From: Apteryx mantelli
Taxonomy: Eukaryota; Chordata; Aves; Apterygiformes; Apterygidae
NCBI RefSeq assembly: GCF_036417845.1
Contig: NC_089983.1
Location: forward strand, 16,707,207-16,771,206
Direction of reading: 5' to 3'
DNA: 64,000 nt
Below, piece by piece: positions 14,180-27,300 of the stretch. The translations under genes and the position numbers were made by a program. The first letter of the stretch is position 1, and every line of letters starts with the position of its first letter. The notes beneath the pieces were generated by a model, which saw only the letters and a program-made list of their open reading frames with translations, was not told the origin of the DNA and ran no database searches.

Positions 14180-14310
14180 GAAGAGCCGTTCTCTCGCGGC
14201 TGCCGCTGGCCGCTGCAGTGGAGGCCGCGCGAGTCCCAGTCCAGAGGCGGCAGCACTGATGTCCCGTGCAGGGCTTCGGGCCCGCTTCTTCGAAAAGTGA
14301 CGGTCGGGTG
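14180..14310. other. GC/CpG-rich patch
   Basis: About 130 bp with roughly 16 CpG, including CCGCGCG. The edges against the AT-rich flanks are abrupt. It could be a regulatory element or the remnant of an insertion. Confidence 0.6.
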
Positions 14311-14409
14311 ACTCTGGCTGCACCTGGTGGAGGGGTGAAGAAAGAGCAGAAAGACGTCCTAGCCCTCCTCTCCAGAAAAGCGCAGTGCTGGCTGTAAGCA
14401 GGTGCCACA

Positions 14410-17400
14410 GTGCCGAGAAAGCAGTGCCAAGAAAGATGCTCTGTACAGTGTCCATGTTGACTGATTTTAAAAAAGTGTGTTTATTATTGGGGAAAATTGT
14501 TAAATGTTTTGAGAGAAAATACAGAATATCAGCCATTTATTGTGGAGAGTTTGACAGTCTTACCAAGTTAGGCGATTTGGATTGTATTTATATTATTTTT
14601 GGCTTACTTTGCTGGCACTGAACAGGTTCATCAGAAACATCAGGAATGATTTTATCAAAATGAGTGCTTTGGAAGAAATAAGTTTGATGTACTTCACTTT
14701 TTTGTGTGTGGAAAGACCATATGAGTATGTGACTGACCAAAAAATATCAAATCCTCCTTTTGTTTGCTTCACTGCTGTGAGATATAGTATCTTTGACTGG
14801 TGCTGGAAGGGTTAAACTTGCATGGTCTCTTTTTATGGCATCAAAGGCCCTCGCATTTGACCACTGCAATAACTTTTGGTGATCATAGGCATGGAAAAAT
14901 AACACTTCTATAGAGAGTGTGAAAATAGTTGAGATTCTTTTCTTTAGAAAGAAGCAAATAAAGATAATGCCAAGAGAATACCAAATTGTGAGTGTATTTC
15001 ATGACTGTGGTTATATAATTGAAAGTCATAAATAAGATGTGAGAATAAGAGTTTGGCAAAAATATTGATGGTTTCAGGCTAGAACCTCCTCCTTGTCAAA
15101 GGCTGGAACATCAACACCTTATTTTAGTTCAAGCTTTTCTCAGTTCCGGGCTTTTTTAGGTTGGAGAAAAAAGTTGTTGATGAGAAACGGTTCTAAAAAG
15201 AGTGGGTTTTCCTTAGTAAATAAACCAGGTTTTATCAGAAGAGCCAAAATACTGGCACACAGTGAAGTTTAAATATTTAATTTAAAGAGAAATTTGACTT
15301 TGTTGTAACCCTTGAGAGTCATTGGTGAAATAAACTCCGCACTCTATTCAAATGCTTAATTTCAAACTATTGTACTTTCACATCCTGCAAGGCACAGATT
15401 AAATTTTCCTTTATGTGAGGTAAAAGAAAATGTTGAAAATAAGTGTGGACTCACAGATTTGTTCTTCTTTCAAATGTATGTCTTGGCAATCATAACATGG
15501 GCATTTTCTTCTGTTACTGTTTCTGGTTTGCAGACATGGTATCGGTTTGGATGGACCCTGCAAAGATTTACAAAAATAAAATTTTCTCAAAAACATAAAA
15601 TGTGGTAGCAAGGAGCTTTATGAAACAGTTTTAACAGAGAGATCTCTCCAGTTATCCCATGCAACAGAGCTTCCCCCTCTTGGTTTTTAGGGCATGACTT
15701 ACCTTCTGACACAGGTGCTTTTAACTGAATGTTGGCCACGTTTTCCTGGTTGGCATGTTCACTTCTGGTAGTTAATTTTGTCCCCATGGAAAACACATCA
15801 TCCTGTTGTGTTTAATAACTAAATTAAATTGCTTGTGCCTGTAGCTTTAAAATGTCATACTTGGAGTCTGCAGAGCTTTTGTTCCCTGGCATGCTTCCTC
15901 TGTTAGACAATGAGTCACAAGCTGTCTAATCCTATTAATAACTTGTTAACTCTTATTTTTTTTAAGTTCAAAGTCTACCTTTGTAAATGTACTGTATTTA
16001 GTGAATCATTAGGAATACTCTGCTTCTCTAAATATCTAATCATGAGTTTCAAGGTAGATTGAGCAGGTTAATTCATTGACTGAATACAAAATATAAAAAT
16101 TAACCAGCAGCTTACTAGTAATTCTCTGTTTATGGGAGGGTGACAGTTTTTCTCTTAAATAAAACATGGCTCTGGATATCAGTATTTCTGGCACAGTGGC
16201 TTGTGCATAATTTTTTGTCATTGAATTTTAAAAATCTGATATTCTAGTGATATGTATTAAGAATGACAGTCATTGGTAACAAGATCAAGAATATGAACTC
16301 TGTCAATACTCTTAAGTATTTTTTCATATTTGTTTTGAAAGTAATTTTAAACAGTCACATAGTTACAGGCAATAAAATGCTAACGCCTGTCAGGTACCAA
16401 TTTGAAACTGCAGTGATGGATGCTATGGGGGAGAAGTTAGGAGAGGCTTATTTATAGCAATTCTCAGTTAAATGTGTTGAGAGGGAAGAGTTCTAGATTC
16501 TTTTCTTAGTGTATCATACTTAGAAAGATTTTTTCAGGGATAGTTAAGATTTTGTGGGCACACTGATATGGAGTCTTGAAGTAAATAGAGGAAGAATATG
16601 TACTCAAAATCAGAAAGTCATGAAACATCTGTTTTGAAAGGAACAGTCACTTCTGTCATTTTTGTATTTATTTAACACAATAATACTCAGTCCAGAGATG
16701 TATCCCTGGGATTCTCATTACTTCAGAAATGTTATGTGCATATAAATTTCCTCTGGCCAGTGCCTGCCTCTTTACCACTCCATTTTGCTCCTCTTCCTCC
16801 TCCCTAGCATAGATCATAAAATCTGCCTCATAAGAATGATAGATGTCTTTCTCTACGAGAATTTAAATTCTTATGTGGGATTGATCTTAGATATAAAATT
16901 AATTTGTATTTCCAGTATATTTCCTGTTTCTGTTTTTATTTTGAACAAAAATAATTGTCTATTAGGAAATGTAGGGTGTCTACGCCATTGTGTTGACTAC
17001 TTGGAAATGGTAATGCTTAAAAAAAAAGAAAAAGAAAAGAAATGCAGAGAACGTGTTGAATGCCCGTGAGATCGTTGTTTGTGTGAAGCTGAATATTCCA
17101 TTGTATATCTATTAATAATAGAGGAGTTTAGTCATACCTGAAACATGCCTGTGGATTAATAATAGGATCATTAGGAGTTACAGGTAAGGAGAAGTGTCTG
17201 CCTGAGCTGTGCGTGTTATCCTTGTTATGAGGATATGCTTACTGTTGTTTATAGGATATGATATGTTCAAAATAAAAATCAGAGAGGTACTTAAAGAGAG
17301 TATATAGTATTTGCTAAACAAAATGCATTTTTGGGCTTGTTTTGATCTATGATTAAGAAAATGAGATCTGTATTTTGTTAGATCTTTTTGTCATGAGAAT

Positions 17401-18080
17401 GCTGCTTCATATTTGAAAGCCCTAAGACACATTGTGGTCTAGGCTTTACCCGTAGTGCCAAATCACCCTTTCCATGTGGTCCTGATCCCAAGCCCTCTGA
17501 TATGACGTAGAGGCTCCCATTAATTTCAGCAGCATTTGAGCTAGCCTCTATGTAGTCAGCATATATTTATTTGTGTACTTGAGCTCACCCATTTGATGTT
17601 GGGGGCAGATATCCTTTGGGTCCAGTTGAGACTGCAGCAACACTCTTTCCTCATCCACGCTGTTACTGGGTAATGCTAAACCGTCTATTACTGTGTGACC
17701 CACCAAATACGGCTGGAAGACTTGTTCATCCCTTAACACAGAAAAGGGTCTGCAGTCTGCATGTGGGTTGTAAGACGGCTATAAAAGCTCATGTTATATT
17801 TGGATCTGTTTGGTTGATTATTGACCTTTAAACGTAGACTGCATCCACAGATACACAATTCTTTAATTCTAGAAAGTATATTTTTCAGGAATCTTTTCCA
17901 TTCTCATGTGATTAAAGTACTTTGTCTGGCCTGTAGACACCTTCTGACAGCATCTGTGGCATTCTGTGGTCTCCAGGAATTTCACTGCCTGTTATATTGT
18001 GCATTTCTTAATTATACCATTCCAGTAGTCCATGGGTAGCTGAATGTACTACCTAAGGGCTTAAAAGAATTTCCAGTAGT
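14410..18080. other. AT-rich non-coding DNA
   Basis: No gene, RNA gene or transposon was recognised. The sequence is locally very AT-rich around 16000-17400. Short frames are scattered and lack domain-like content. Confidence 0.55.
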
Positions 18081-18579
18081 TTTGCCTGATTTAAAAAAAA
18101 AAAAGAAGAAAAGAAAAAAAAACACAACTGTATATGTTTCTTAGTGTGTTTGTAGCTGAATGCTGGTTAAAATGTGTGATCATCGGTGCACGTAACATCT
18201 TAGTTGGGCCGTGTAGTCCCGGAGTGTTTGTAAGCTTTCCTGAGTGCAGTGTTACTGCGAGAGGCCCAGGTGCCCTTCTGCCCCAGGGGCCAGGAGACCC
18301 TCTGCGCTCTCTGATGTTTGCAAGAGAGCAAGTGGAACTATTTGGAAAGTGAAATAAAAGAATTGCAGGCTCTGGTTAGCTCCGCAAGGCTGATAATGTG
18401 AAGTATAATGAGAACGGCTTAATTTTCTGACCCCCTAGAAAGTTCTGCAATGGATCTGTGACAGTAGCTTCCGATCCCTTAATTACCGTGCCTTTCCGTC
18501 TGCAAAACGCCCTGTCCAGCTACTAAGTGCGCTATTAACACGTTCTACCAGTCTGTCGATTTGTTTTTGTGTAACCTGG

Positions 18580-18720
18580 GCTCCCTGCGCACCTGCTGGT
18601 CGGAGCTGAGCTCGAGCAGGCGGGCAGGCGTTGCGCGGCGCGGGGTCCACAGCGCGGCGAGCCGAGCCGTAGGGGCAACTCCCGATGGAGTGCGGCTCAT
18701 CTGTGTCGCGTGTGCACACA
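18580..18720. promoter_or_regulatory. Mini CpG island (possible alternative promoter)
   Basis: About 18 CpG fall in roughly 140 bp, including a GCGCGGCGCGGGG core near 18632-18645. This is the densest CpG cluster upstream of the HECW2 coding exon. It is shorter than a classical CpG island. Promoter function is inference only; no initiator or downstream donor decides it. Confidence 0.4.
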
Positions 18721-21448
18721 GGCTGCCTCTGGCTGCCGCTCGATGTGGTTCAGGACCAGAGGGATTAGCTACATCCCAGAAATACCACTGCAATTCATAG
18801 CAAAGATGGTGAATTTTAACACTTCATGTTTTGTGGTCATGTGATACTTGGGTTTTGAAATTCCATGTCTGTGTTTGCGCAAACCCCTTGTCCTTATTTA
18901 TTACAGAATAAGTATTTGCCAGTTTTCTTTGAAGGCTGGCATGTTATTTTAGGGTTCTCTCCCTTGCAGCAGGAGAATCGGCTGCATATCTTAACACCCA
19001 AATACTGCAAGTGTGCTGTCGCACCCTGAGGGTGCCTGTGCTAGGTCTTTTATTATCAGCTGCTTCTGCAAGTGTAACTCTAGGATGAGATATTAAAAAT
19101 ATTAAGGTGCAATTACAGTGATGAGCCAAAAAACTCACATGGCCAGTCCATTGCAGTACAGGTTGATTTTACTAACCCGACACTTTTGGTGCTGCTTCTC
19201 TAGCAAATGACAAGAAGCTAAGTAATACTTTACAGAAAGTTATTTTTGTGAATGTAAGTTAGCATGTATGTATATCATGTATATATGAGCTCAGAGTTGA
19301 TCATGACTTTTTTATCACTTCTGGTCAACTGCAGAAAGTAACTGTCTTTAGCTCAGTGCTGTGCTGGATGTATTTATAGAGCTATTGCTTCCTGCATATA
19401 TAAACCTTTTTTTTTTCCTGACAGAAAGAAATATTAGAAAATATTTAAGTGTGTTTGCGAATAGCATGTTTTATAATTGAAGTTCCATTTTTGTTCTATA
19501 CAAGATACAGCCTCTGATGGATGTCAGCTAAGATGGTATCTATGTTCCTATGTGCTCAGGGAGGAGCAGGATTTAAAATAAATGTTTGTGTTGGTAACTT
19601 CATGAAATATTTTCCTTTCTGTTTCCTACAATCAGGACTAGTGGAAACCTCTATTTCCAGGGAATTCCTACTACTGATTACAAAGTAGTGACCCAGTGTT
19701 GCGACACTTGAATTCAAAATATGCTTGTCATGTCCAATAGGCATATTTATTTGAAGTTAACTAATACAATCTATGTTATGTCAGTATTGGAGGTTAGCTG
19801 AACCATTTTTAGCAGTCTTTTTAAAATCTAGAGACCAGTTGGCATCACGGATGTGCATCGGTGTCTTGCAGACTGTTAAAGAAAGGCTTTGTAAGCGAAG
19901 CATTCTGAATGAAGGAACGATCCGATTCCTCAGCGTGCGCCATGATGCTGTACTTCAGCAGCAGGCCTGTGCTGTTTCTGCACATGGTTGTGATGGGCAG
20001 AGTAAGAATAGCTAATCGCTACTTTGGTTAGTGTTTGTAACTTTTTGAAAGCCTTCCTGGTTAGTACAGGTGTGTGTTAAATATACCATGAAAAAAGGAA
20101 GAATCTCGCTCAGGTTAATGTGTAATTACAGGACTATATTAAACCACTTAAAAATGTTGAACTGAGCAGAACTGGCTTTTGTAACACATGTGCAGCTTCT
20201 AGGTTCTAGAGTGATTATTTTAGAACATGTGAATTCCTTAATATTACTGCTTTGTCTAGTAACGGGTGTTCTTTTGCAGTTCCAGCCTCCTTCCTGTGTG
20301 TTTGATGTTGGCAGCTGTAGGATTTGTTTGTATTTCAATTTGAGGTTTGTGTATATGTTACGGTGTGGGCAGGATTGTTAGCGAAGTATGACAACATCCT
20401 CCACTTGACTGGGCTGTTCCTATTTAGGAAGCACAGCTTAAACTTAGCGCTGTGGAACCCGATGGAAGGATGTTTGCCTAAATCTGCCATTCCTTGTTGT
20501 TAAATTACTGTAATTGCATCATAGGGACAGAATAATTTATTAGTAACAATTTAGTAATTTAACTGTAATGATATGGTCACCTTGATTATTAGATTATTAC
20601 CTGTTAATACCGATGTCATGGATGCTTCTGTCTTATGTGAAATGTTTGTGCGACTGGGCAGCCCCGTGTTTAAAGCAGGAGCGAATATAACTGTATGCAG
20701 CTACTTTTTCTGTTTTGTAGCAGTTGGACGCATTTAAGAGGCATTTGGGTCATGGGCAGGTATATTCCAACCAGGTACTTCCTCTGCCAGGCTGAGTACT
20801 GGACTCTGCCCCTAGTTTTTGTGCTCTGTAAAAGGGAAGTAGGCATATATTACTTTTCTTAGTAAAGCAATTGCATATATTTTAATGAAAAATAATGTAC
20901 TTGCAAGCTAGTAGCATTTTGAAGTGTACCCAACCATGAGTTTTTGAATAGTTAGAGCATTTCTGTTCTGACTAGATTACTTGCTCACATTAATTTCATC
21001 TTCCCTGAAAACTTATTGGAAAGTTGGATACTTCCTTGGAGTAGCAAAAAGGAGATTGTGCTAAATTCAAGAAATAATGTGTAATGTAGCTGTAACAATT
21101 TGGGGAGGCTTGATGTAAAATTAGTACTGTATTGTTAACACTTGATGAATAATACTCAGATGGTGCATAGAGACAAAAGGATGGCTACTGTAGGACAAAC
21201 TGGGTGTTGGAGTCTGAACTTTGGCAGAGGAATAGCTTGACAGTGAAGCGTGCTGCTCCCTAGGCTCCCTTCGAGAAGGGAACCCCAAGGGCTTACAGGT
21301 GGTAGGAGGGCTACGAAAGAATCTCTCTTTGCGGTTGTAGAGATATCAGGAAGTCTGAGAGTCGCCATATTCTGGATGAGGGCAAAAAGGAGAACAGTGG
21401 ATGGGCCTAATGTAGCAGATGAAGGTGCCTAAACTATGCAAATAATAA

Positions 21449-21512
21449 CCCTCCTCCTCCTCCTCCTCCTCCTCCTCTTCCTCCTCCTCCCCCCCCCCCC
21501 CCAAAAAAAAAA
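21449..21512. repeat. (TCC)n, poly(C) and poly(A) compound repeat
   Basis: A pure pyrimidine tract of 54 bases at 21449-21502 consists of TCC repeats with one CTT interruption and a terminal C14. It is followed by A10. The opposite strand is G-rich polypurine. Confidence 0.95.
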
Positions 21513-23749
21513 CCCTGGATGCTCAGAAGAAAGATGCTTGTTGAAACCCAAAATGCACCTGTGGATATTAAGAAAACAAAAATAAGGAAGAGGTGTTTGG
21601 GTTTTGTTTTTTTTGTGGTTTTCTCCTCCCTGGTTCTGTGTATTTCTAGTGCTGAAGTAAAAGACTGATTGTTTTTGAAACATCCGGGAAAAAAAATCTG
21701 TGTGTCTGATCATTCCAACTATACATGCCATCAGAAAACAAACATAAATGTTGAGTTTTACTTGAATGAAACTCTAGGGGAAAAATGTGCTCTCCCCTTA
21801 ATATTCAGAGCTTCTAGTAAGTGATGTGAACTATACTCTGAGTTAGCAGTGTTAAGTAGTTGTATCTCCATGAAAAACTCAAATTCAAAATCATTTTCAC
21901 ACAGAGTAAGCCAAGGACATTCCAGTGAGAATCAGTGTCATGTTAGCACAGTGTTTTGTACTGCATGCCTCAAAAAAGATGTAAATATAAGTACATTGTG
22001 TGTTCTGATAAACTGTGATTTAAAATTGCATGAAAAGCTAGAAGTTAACTCTGCTATAAGTTTTTTTTTTCCTGTTATTAGCAATATATCTGCTGTGGAT
22101 TTAATTACATTTTTGCTATCACATATAATAGAGGAAATTCAAAATGAAATAAAAATTATTCTTTAAAATATAGAATTCAGAATATTTTAAAATGCTATTA
22201 GGATGTAGCGTGCTGTGATTTCTTTGTTTTTGTTTCCTTTTGTCACACAGCATTAGCAACTGCCTGTTGAAGAGGGGTGTTTCGATCTAAAAACAGCAAG
22301 GTCATTTTTAAAACATTAGGATATAAAACAAACTGTCTTTTTTTTAAAAAAAACCCCAACATAAAAAAGTAGTAAATTTAGGTCTCTAGTTGATTGTCTT
22401 AATTTCTGTTTATGTTTTTGGTGGTATGTGCGCTAGGACTGTATTTATAAACACTGATTTCAATCATCTTCCGTTTCCTGGTACTGTAGCACCTACGCCC
22501 TGGGGTGGATTTATAGCGAATGATGCTGCATTCCCGAAGGTCCTCATGCTGAGCCAAAATTAGCACTCTGTTTAGTAAAATCTTTTGTTCATTTATATCT
22601 GTAGCATGACTTGATGTTATAAATGGATACTAAAAAACAAACAGCGTATTTGGATTTGTTAGATTTGGTTTACTTTTTCTGGTTTACTTCTTTCCTTGGT
22701 GGGATGATGAAGGAATGTAGAGATCGTGTGCAATTTTTTAATGAAGTACTAAGGTAACAAGTAAAGATTTAAGTAGTTATTGAAGTTTAATTTAAATTGA
22801 GTGTTTAAATCTTCTGCTGTTTGTTATCTAATATAGGAATTGTCTTCCAAAAAAGATTAAGGTCTTTCTAAAGATATAAATGGGGAATGGGGACTCGGCT
22901 CCTGAGAGACGTGTGTGCCCGTCAGTAAGATGGTTGAGCGAATTGTGAAGACGGGCACAATTTGCTGCAGATTCCTTCGAAGCCTGTGTCTGAGAATGGA
23001 GGTATTCCGCATTCTTTATGCCCAGGTCCCACAGGATTTTGTGCAACGATGAGTTAGAGCCAATGACGACAACGTAAAAATGCACAGTGAGGGTCCTTTA
23101 AGCTGTGGCCTGTTTGTTTGCATGAGGAAGATGAATGAAAATTGTACAGCATGGAGAAATCCAGTGATGCGTGTCTCTATTTTTAGCTCTACTTATTGGT
23201 AACTCATGCATATTTAATAGCCAAAAGCACTAATTCATAATGGACTTCATCTTTATATAGCCCACTTTGTATCATTGTCTTTTTGTTCGTTAATTGTTCA
23301 TTTAGATTCTGAAGGATTTCCATTTCATTTAGTGCAGAAACTGGGCAAAGCAGCAGATGCGGCAGTAATCCTGCAAAAAAAAGTTACAGTATGTAATCAC
23401 TGAATCAAATAATATATTGTAATGTGTATTCACAAGGGGAGGAAGCATGGCCATTGATAACTTTATTTCTGACTTTCTAGTGCTCTGCATTCGAGCTCAA
23501 GAAGGCAGAGCAGACATACACAGAACATGCTGGGTTATACTCGCATGTGATGGTGGTGTAGGTGGCTTACTGCAGGAATATAATTTTTCTCATGTTGGAG
23601 TCCCTAAGGGCTCTTAACTATTTCTTCTGTAGGGTGTGATTATGGACTGTAAACTGTGCATAAGTAAATTTTTAAATAGAGAAAGCTTTTTCTGTCCCTA
23701 TCTCTCTTTCCCTTAGAGTTGCTTCTCATTTCCTTGAAAGTTGCAAGAC

Positions 23750-23777
23750 CGTGCGTGTGCACGTGTGTGCGTGCGTA
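23750..23777. repeat. Alternating CG/TG purine-pyrimidine tract
   Basis: Twenty-eight bases strictly alternate pyrimidine and purine, mostly GT with several CG steps. It is a cryptic (GT)n microsatellite. Confidence 0.9.
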
Positions 23778-24372
23778 GGCTTTTGCCTACCTGGCCTTCG
23801 AGCCTGCTCCCTAAAGGAGCTCTGCACAGCTCTAGGTTTCCCTACAGCTGTGTCCGCACCTCTGACAGCGTCGGTGATTGCACTACAGCTGTTTAGTAGC
23901 GGGCAGATAGACCTTACGTTGCATAAATTGTGGCTATCTACATGTCCTACCGGTGTTCATGCTACATCATAATAAATGTAGGCATCTTTAATGACCTTTC
24001 TGTTACAAATTCAGTCAGCTGACTCATGCAATTGTGGAAGAGCATTTGTCCAATGGAGACTAACTAGACTTATCTAATTTCTTTTTGCTAAAATTATGAG
24101 GTACTCTGTTTCTTGAGTTACCCAGCTAAAATGTTTGCTTAACATCATTTAACTAGTGTTTTCAATAAAATAATAAAGCAGTTGGTGCATAAGACTCCTG
24201 CCACAATGGTGAAGGAACCATGAAATTCTGAGCTAAAATTTATTTCTGAGGAAAATCTGAAGTAGTGTGTAAAATTGCTGCAGTTTGGTATTTCTTTAAA
24301 CAGAATTGTTAGACTTGGAAATGTTTCTATGTTGTTATTATTATCTGATTTGTAAAATACAACCTGAAAATA

Positions 24373-24397
24373 TCTCTCTCTCTTTTTTTTTTTTTTT
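24373..24397. repeat. (TC)n-poly(T) pyrimidine tract
   Basis: About five TC dinucleotides run into a T15-class homopolymer, followed by AATTTATTAATAG. It resembles a strong splice acceptor tract, but no downstream exon was recognised. Confidence 0.9.
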
Positions 24398-27300
24398 AAT
24401 TTATTAATAGGCCAGCTATGTTGTAGAGCTGAAGTGTGTTTTAGGTATCAAAGTGGTATGCATCCTGTAAGTACAGAGGGGAAGATCATCAACACCTCGG
24501 TATAACCCTACTGACTTTCTACTTTGATTTCTTGAGGCTGAAGATCAGCATCAGTGGATAATACAGACAAACAGTACAGACAGAATGTAGGCAGATAGCC
24601 GTTTCTTGGAATATAAGTTTGGAGTTTTAATGAGATTGATGGGTTGATGTTTAATTTGTTTTTATAATTTCTCGAGTTAGTCGCTTGCATGTATTTTGGT
24701 GTGGAGGGATAATTGAGCTAATTAGGTCTATATGTTGTCTTGGAAAAACAGATGCTTGTCTTTTGTGTCTTTCAACAAGAGGAAAATGCAAACTAAACAT
24801 AGAGTAAAATGTGAACAGCACAAAAAGTTTGACCTCATTCTTCCTTATTCCAAGCTCTCTTTGGCAGGCTATGAAGAAACAGTAGTTTTTAAGAGTGTAG
24901 AGCTGGTATGTTTTATAGAAGAATTTGAGGAGAAAGTCTGTAGGACTTTCCATCTCTAAGTTTCTGCAAAGGTTACATTCATAGCTGTTTCGGTGGCTGA
25001 TTTGCTGCACCGTTTGTAACTTAATATACTGAATATTCAGCATTGTATTTTAGCATTGTGTTAGAGAAGAATATACAGCATTACTACAGTAACTAAAGAG
25101 TGTATGTGTATATGTGGTTTAATTTTTACATTTCAGCTACAAGTTCTGATGTGTTTTGAAGTATTATGAGGAGAGGGAATCAAAGAAAAGCTAATTAAAA
25201 GAAAATCCTAGTGAATTTAGGAATACTGCTATGCAAGATATAATAGTATTGAAATGTTTTTGGTAATGGAAACTCCCCCTTAAGGACATAGCGCTGCACA
25301 GTCAGCAAGCAAAAGACATCGTCTTTGAACTGAGTTGATTAACAATTCTACTACTTCTGCTAGTTTCATGGGTATCTTTGGTAGCTGATTACTTACTATA
25401 TTTTCAGGCAAAAAGTTTCATTAAACTGTAGGCAAGCAGAAGTGCTCTGACGCTTCCTTTCAGCCAAAGAATCTCCTTAAATCTTTAAAGAAATGTGGGG
25501 TTTTGGGGGGAGAGTAAAACTGGGGAAAAGTTCCTAATTGAAATACCATAAGGGTAAAAGGGACAGGAGAAGAAAAATTTGAATGTATGCTGATGGACAG
25601 TTTAATTTCACTCTGGCATCATTTGTCAAATTATTTTAAAAATTTTGTTTCCTGTTTTTCTATCAACTGCAGTCTGATCTACTGATTGTAACTATAGTGT
25701 GTGTGTAAGACGTAGTTACAAAAAGGTTTAGATTGTTTTTCATTTTACTGTGTTATTGAAGGGGACCAACTGACCTTTGAAAAGGAGAGCGCATTCCTGT
25801 GTTTCCTGATAACGTGGGAATCTCCCATCATCAGAAATCTGCCTGTTCTGTCATTGTTTGGTATCATTTCAGTGAGTGAAATTAATTTTACATTGTAGAA
25901 AACTGAGCTGATACAGGCTTCATAATGGGAATGATTGTACTGGATTTGGATGGGAGAACAAATACGGTTTATTCATATTTGTGTATTTCAGGGATTCTTG
26001 TCAATATAGAATGGATTTCCAGTTACATAAATGTATGTAATTGCTTTTGGTGTAGTAGATATACTACCTTTTAATAACTGCCAAATAAATACTTAACTCA
26101 GGCTTTCTTAAATATCACTAAAATACAGCTGTCACTCATGGATGTGACACTCATGGAGTAGTACCTACACTGGTACAGATTGTAGAGACTTGGAAATGAA
26201 ACTCCACAGCTATTGTGATGACTAGTATTAAATAATTATACTACTACTTGTTCAGTCAAATGCATTTTTTAAACAACTTTTTGAATTTTGTCTTTTTTGG
26301 CTTAGCAGTTTTCCTTTCTTTTTCAAAAACAACACTCTTTGCTGTTTACTAGGCTTTTTGCCATTATACTCTTTCTTCTTGTCATGCATTTATTTTCTTT
26401 CCTCGACAAAGACAAATGCTGAATTGCTCTTTTCTTTAAAAGTTCTGTATTTTGGTCTTTACCATCCCCTGTTGTGGAGAAAGCCTTGGGAGAAGAAAGT
26501 TGTTTGGAGAACTCTGAGCTGGTACAGCAGAGGTCCTAAAGACAGGAGGGGATTAGAAGTGGCATACCCTTTGTAGTAGGTTCTTGCAAGCTTTCCCATA
26601 CCTTAGTGTGAGCATTTTACATTTTATTCACAGAATAACTAGATTCCTAGTTTTCCATATAGTGGCAGAATAGTTTCTCACAGGGATTATATTCTGTTTT
26701 TCCTTTCCTCCATAGCCTTTTGAAAGGGGCTATATTTGAGATGGATTGTGTAATCTGGCATGAAAAGGCTGACCTGAGAGCAGCTGCCTCAGTCCTGCAT
26801 GGGAAATTCTTCAGGACAACCAACCAACAGCAACTAGAAAGGGGTATATCAGTGTCATGAACACTGAAAATGAAATTTCTGGCAGTGGGGATTCTGATTT
26901 TAAAGTTTATATGGAGTAAATATTGCAGAGTGAATTAACCAAGGCTGTAGTTTCTTGATATGCAGGGTTTAATAGCTACATGTCTGCACCTCCAGTCACT
27001 GCCTCGTTTCTGAGCTCCAGCTCTTTGAGGGGTTGTGCTACAGATGTGATCACTGACATAAATGAACTAGGTTCCACCCCCACCCCTTTTTGCAAGGGAA
27101 AGGAATTTATTAAACTGACTTCACCTATAGATTATGAGGTCCTTTAGTACAAAGGTGATCAGCGGTCAGTGCACTAGGGATGAATCAGAAACTTGATGGT
27201 CAACGCAACAGAGACTAAATGCACGATGGACAATGCTGAGCCAAAGCCAGCTGAGAACTGTGATGTTTGCTGTCTGTCAGGGGGAAGATGAGGGGCTGTG

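Noticed and set aside
14030-14536. 168-codon frame on the - strand
   Set aside because: It spans a GC-rich patch where stops are rare, and shows no domain or conserved motif.
20790-20890. Possible MIR around CTCTGTAAAAGGGAAGTA
   Set aside because: A single diverged block with no ordered support; too weak to call.
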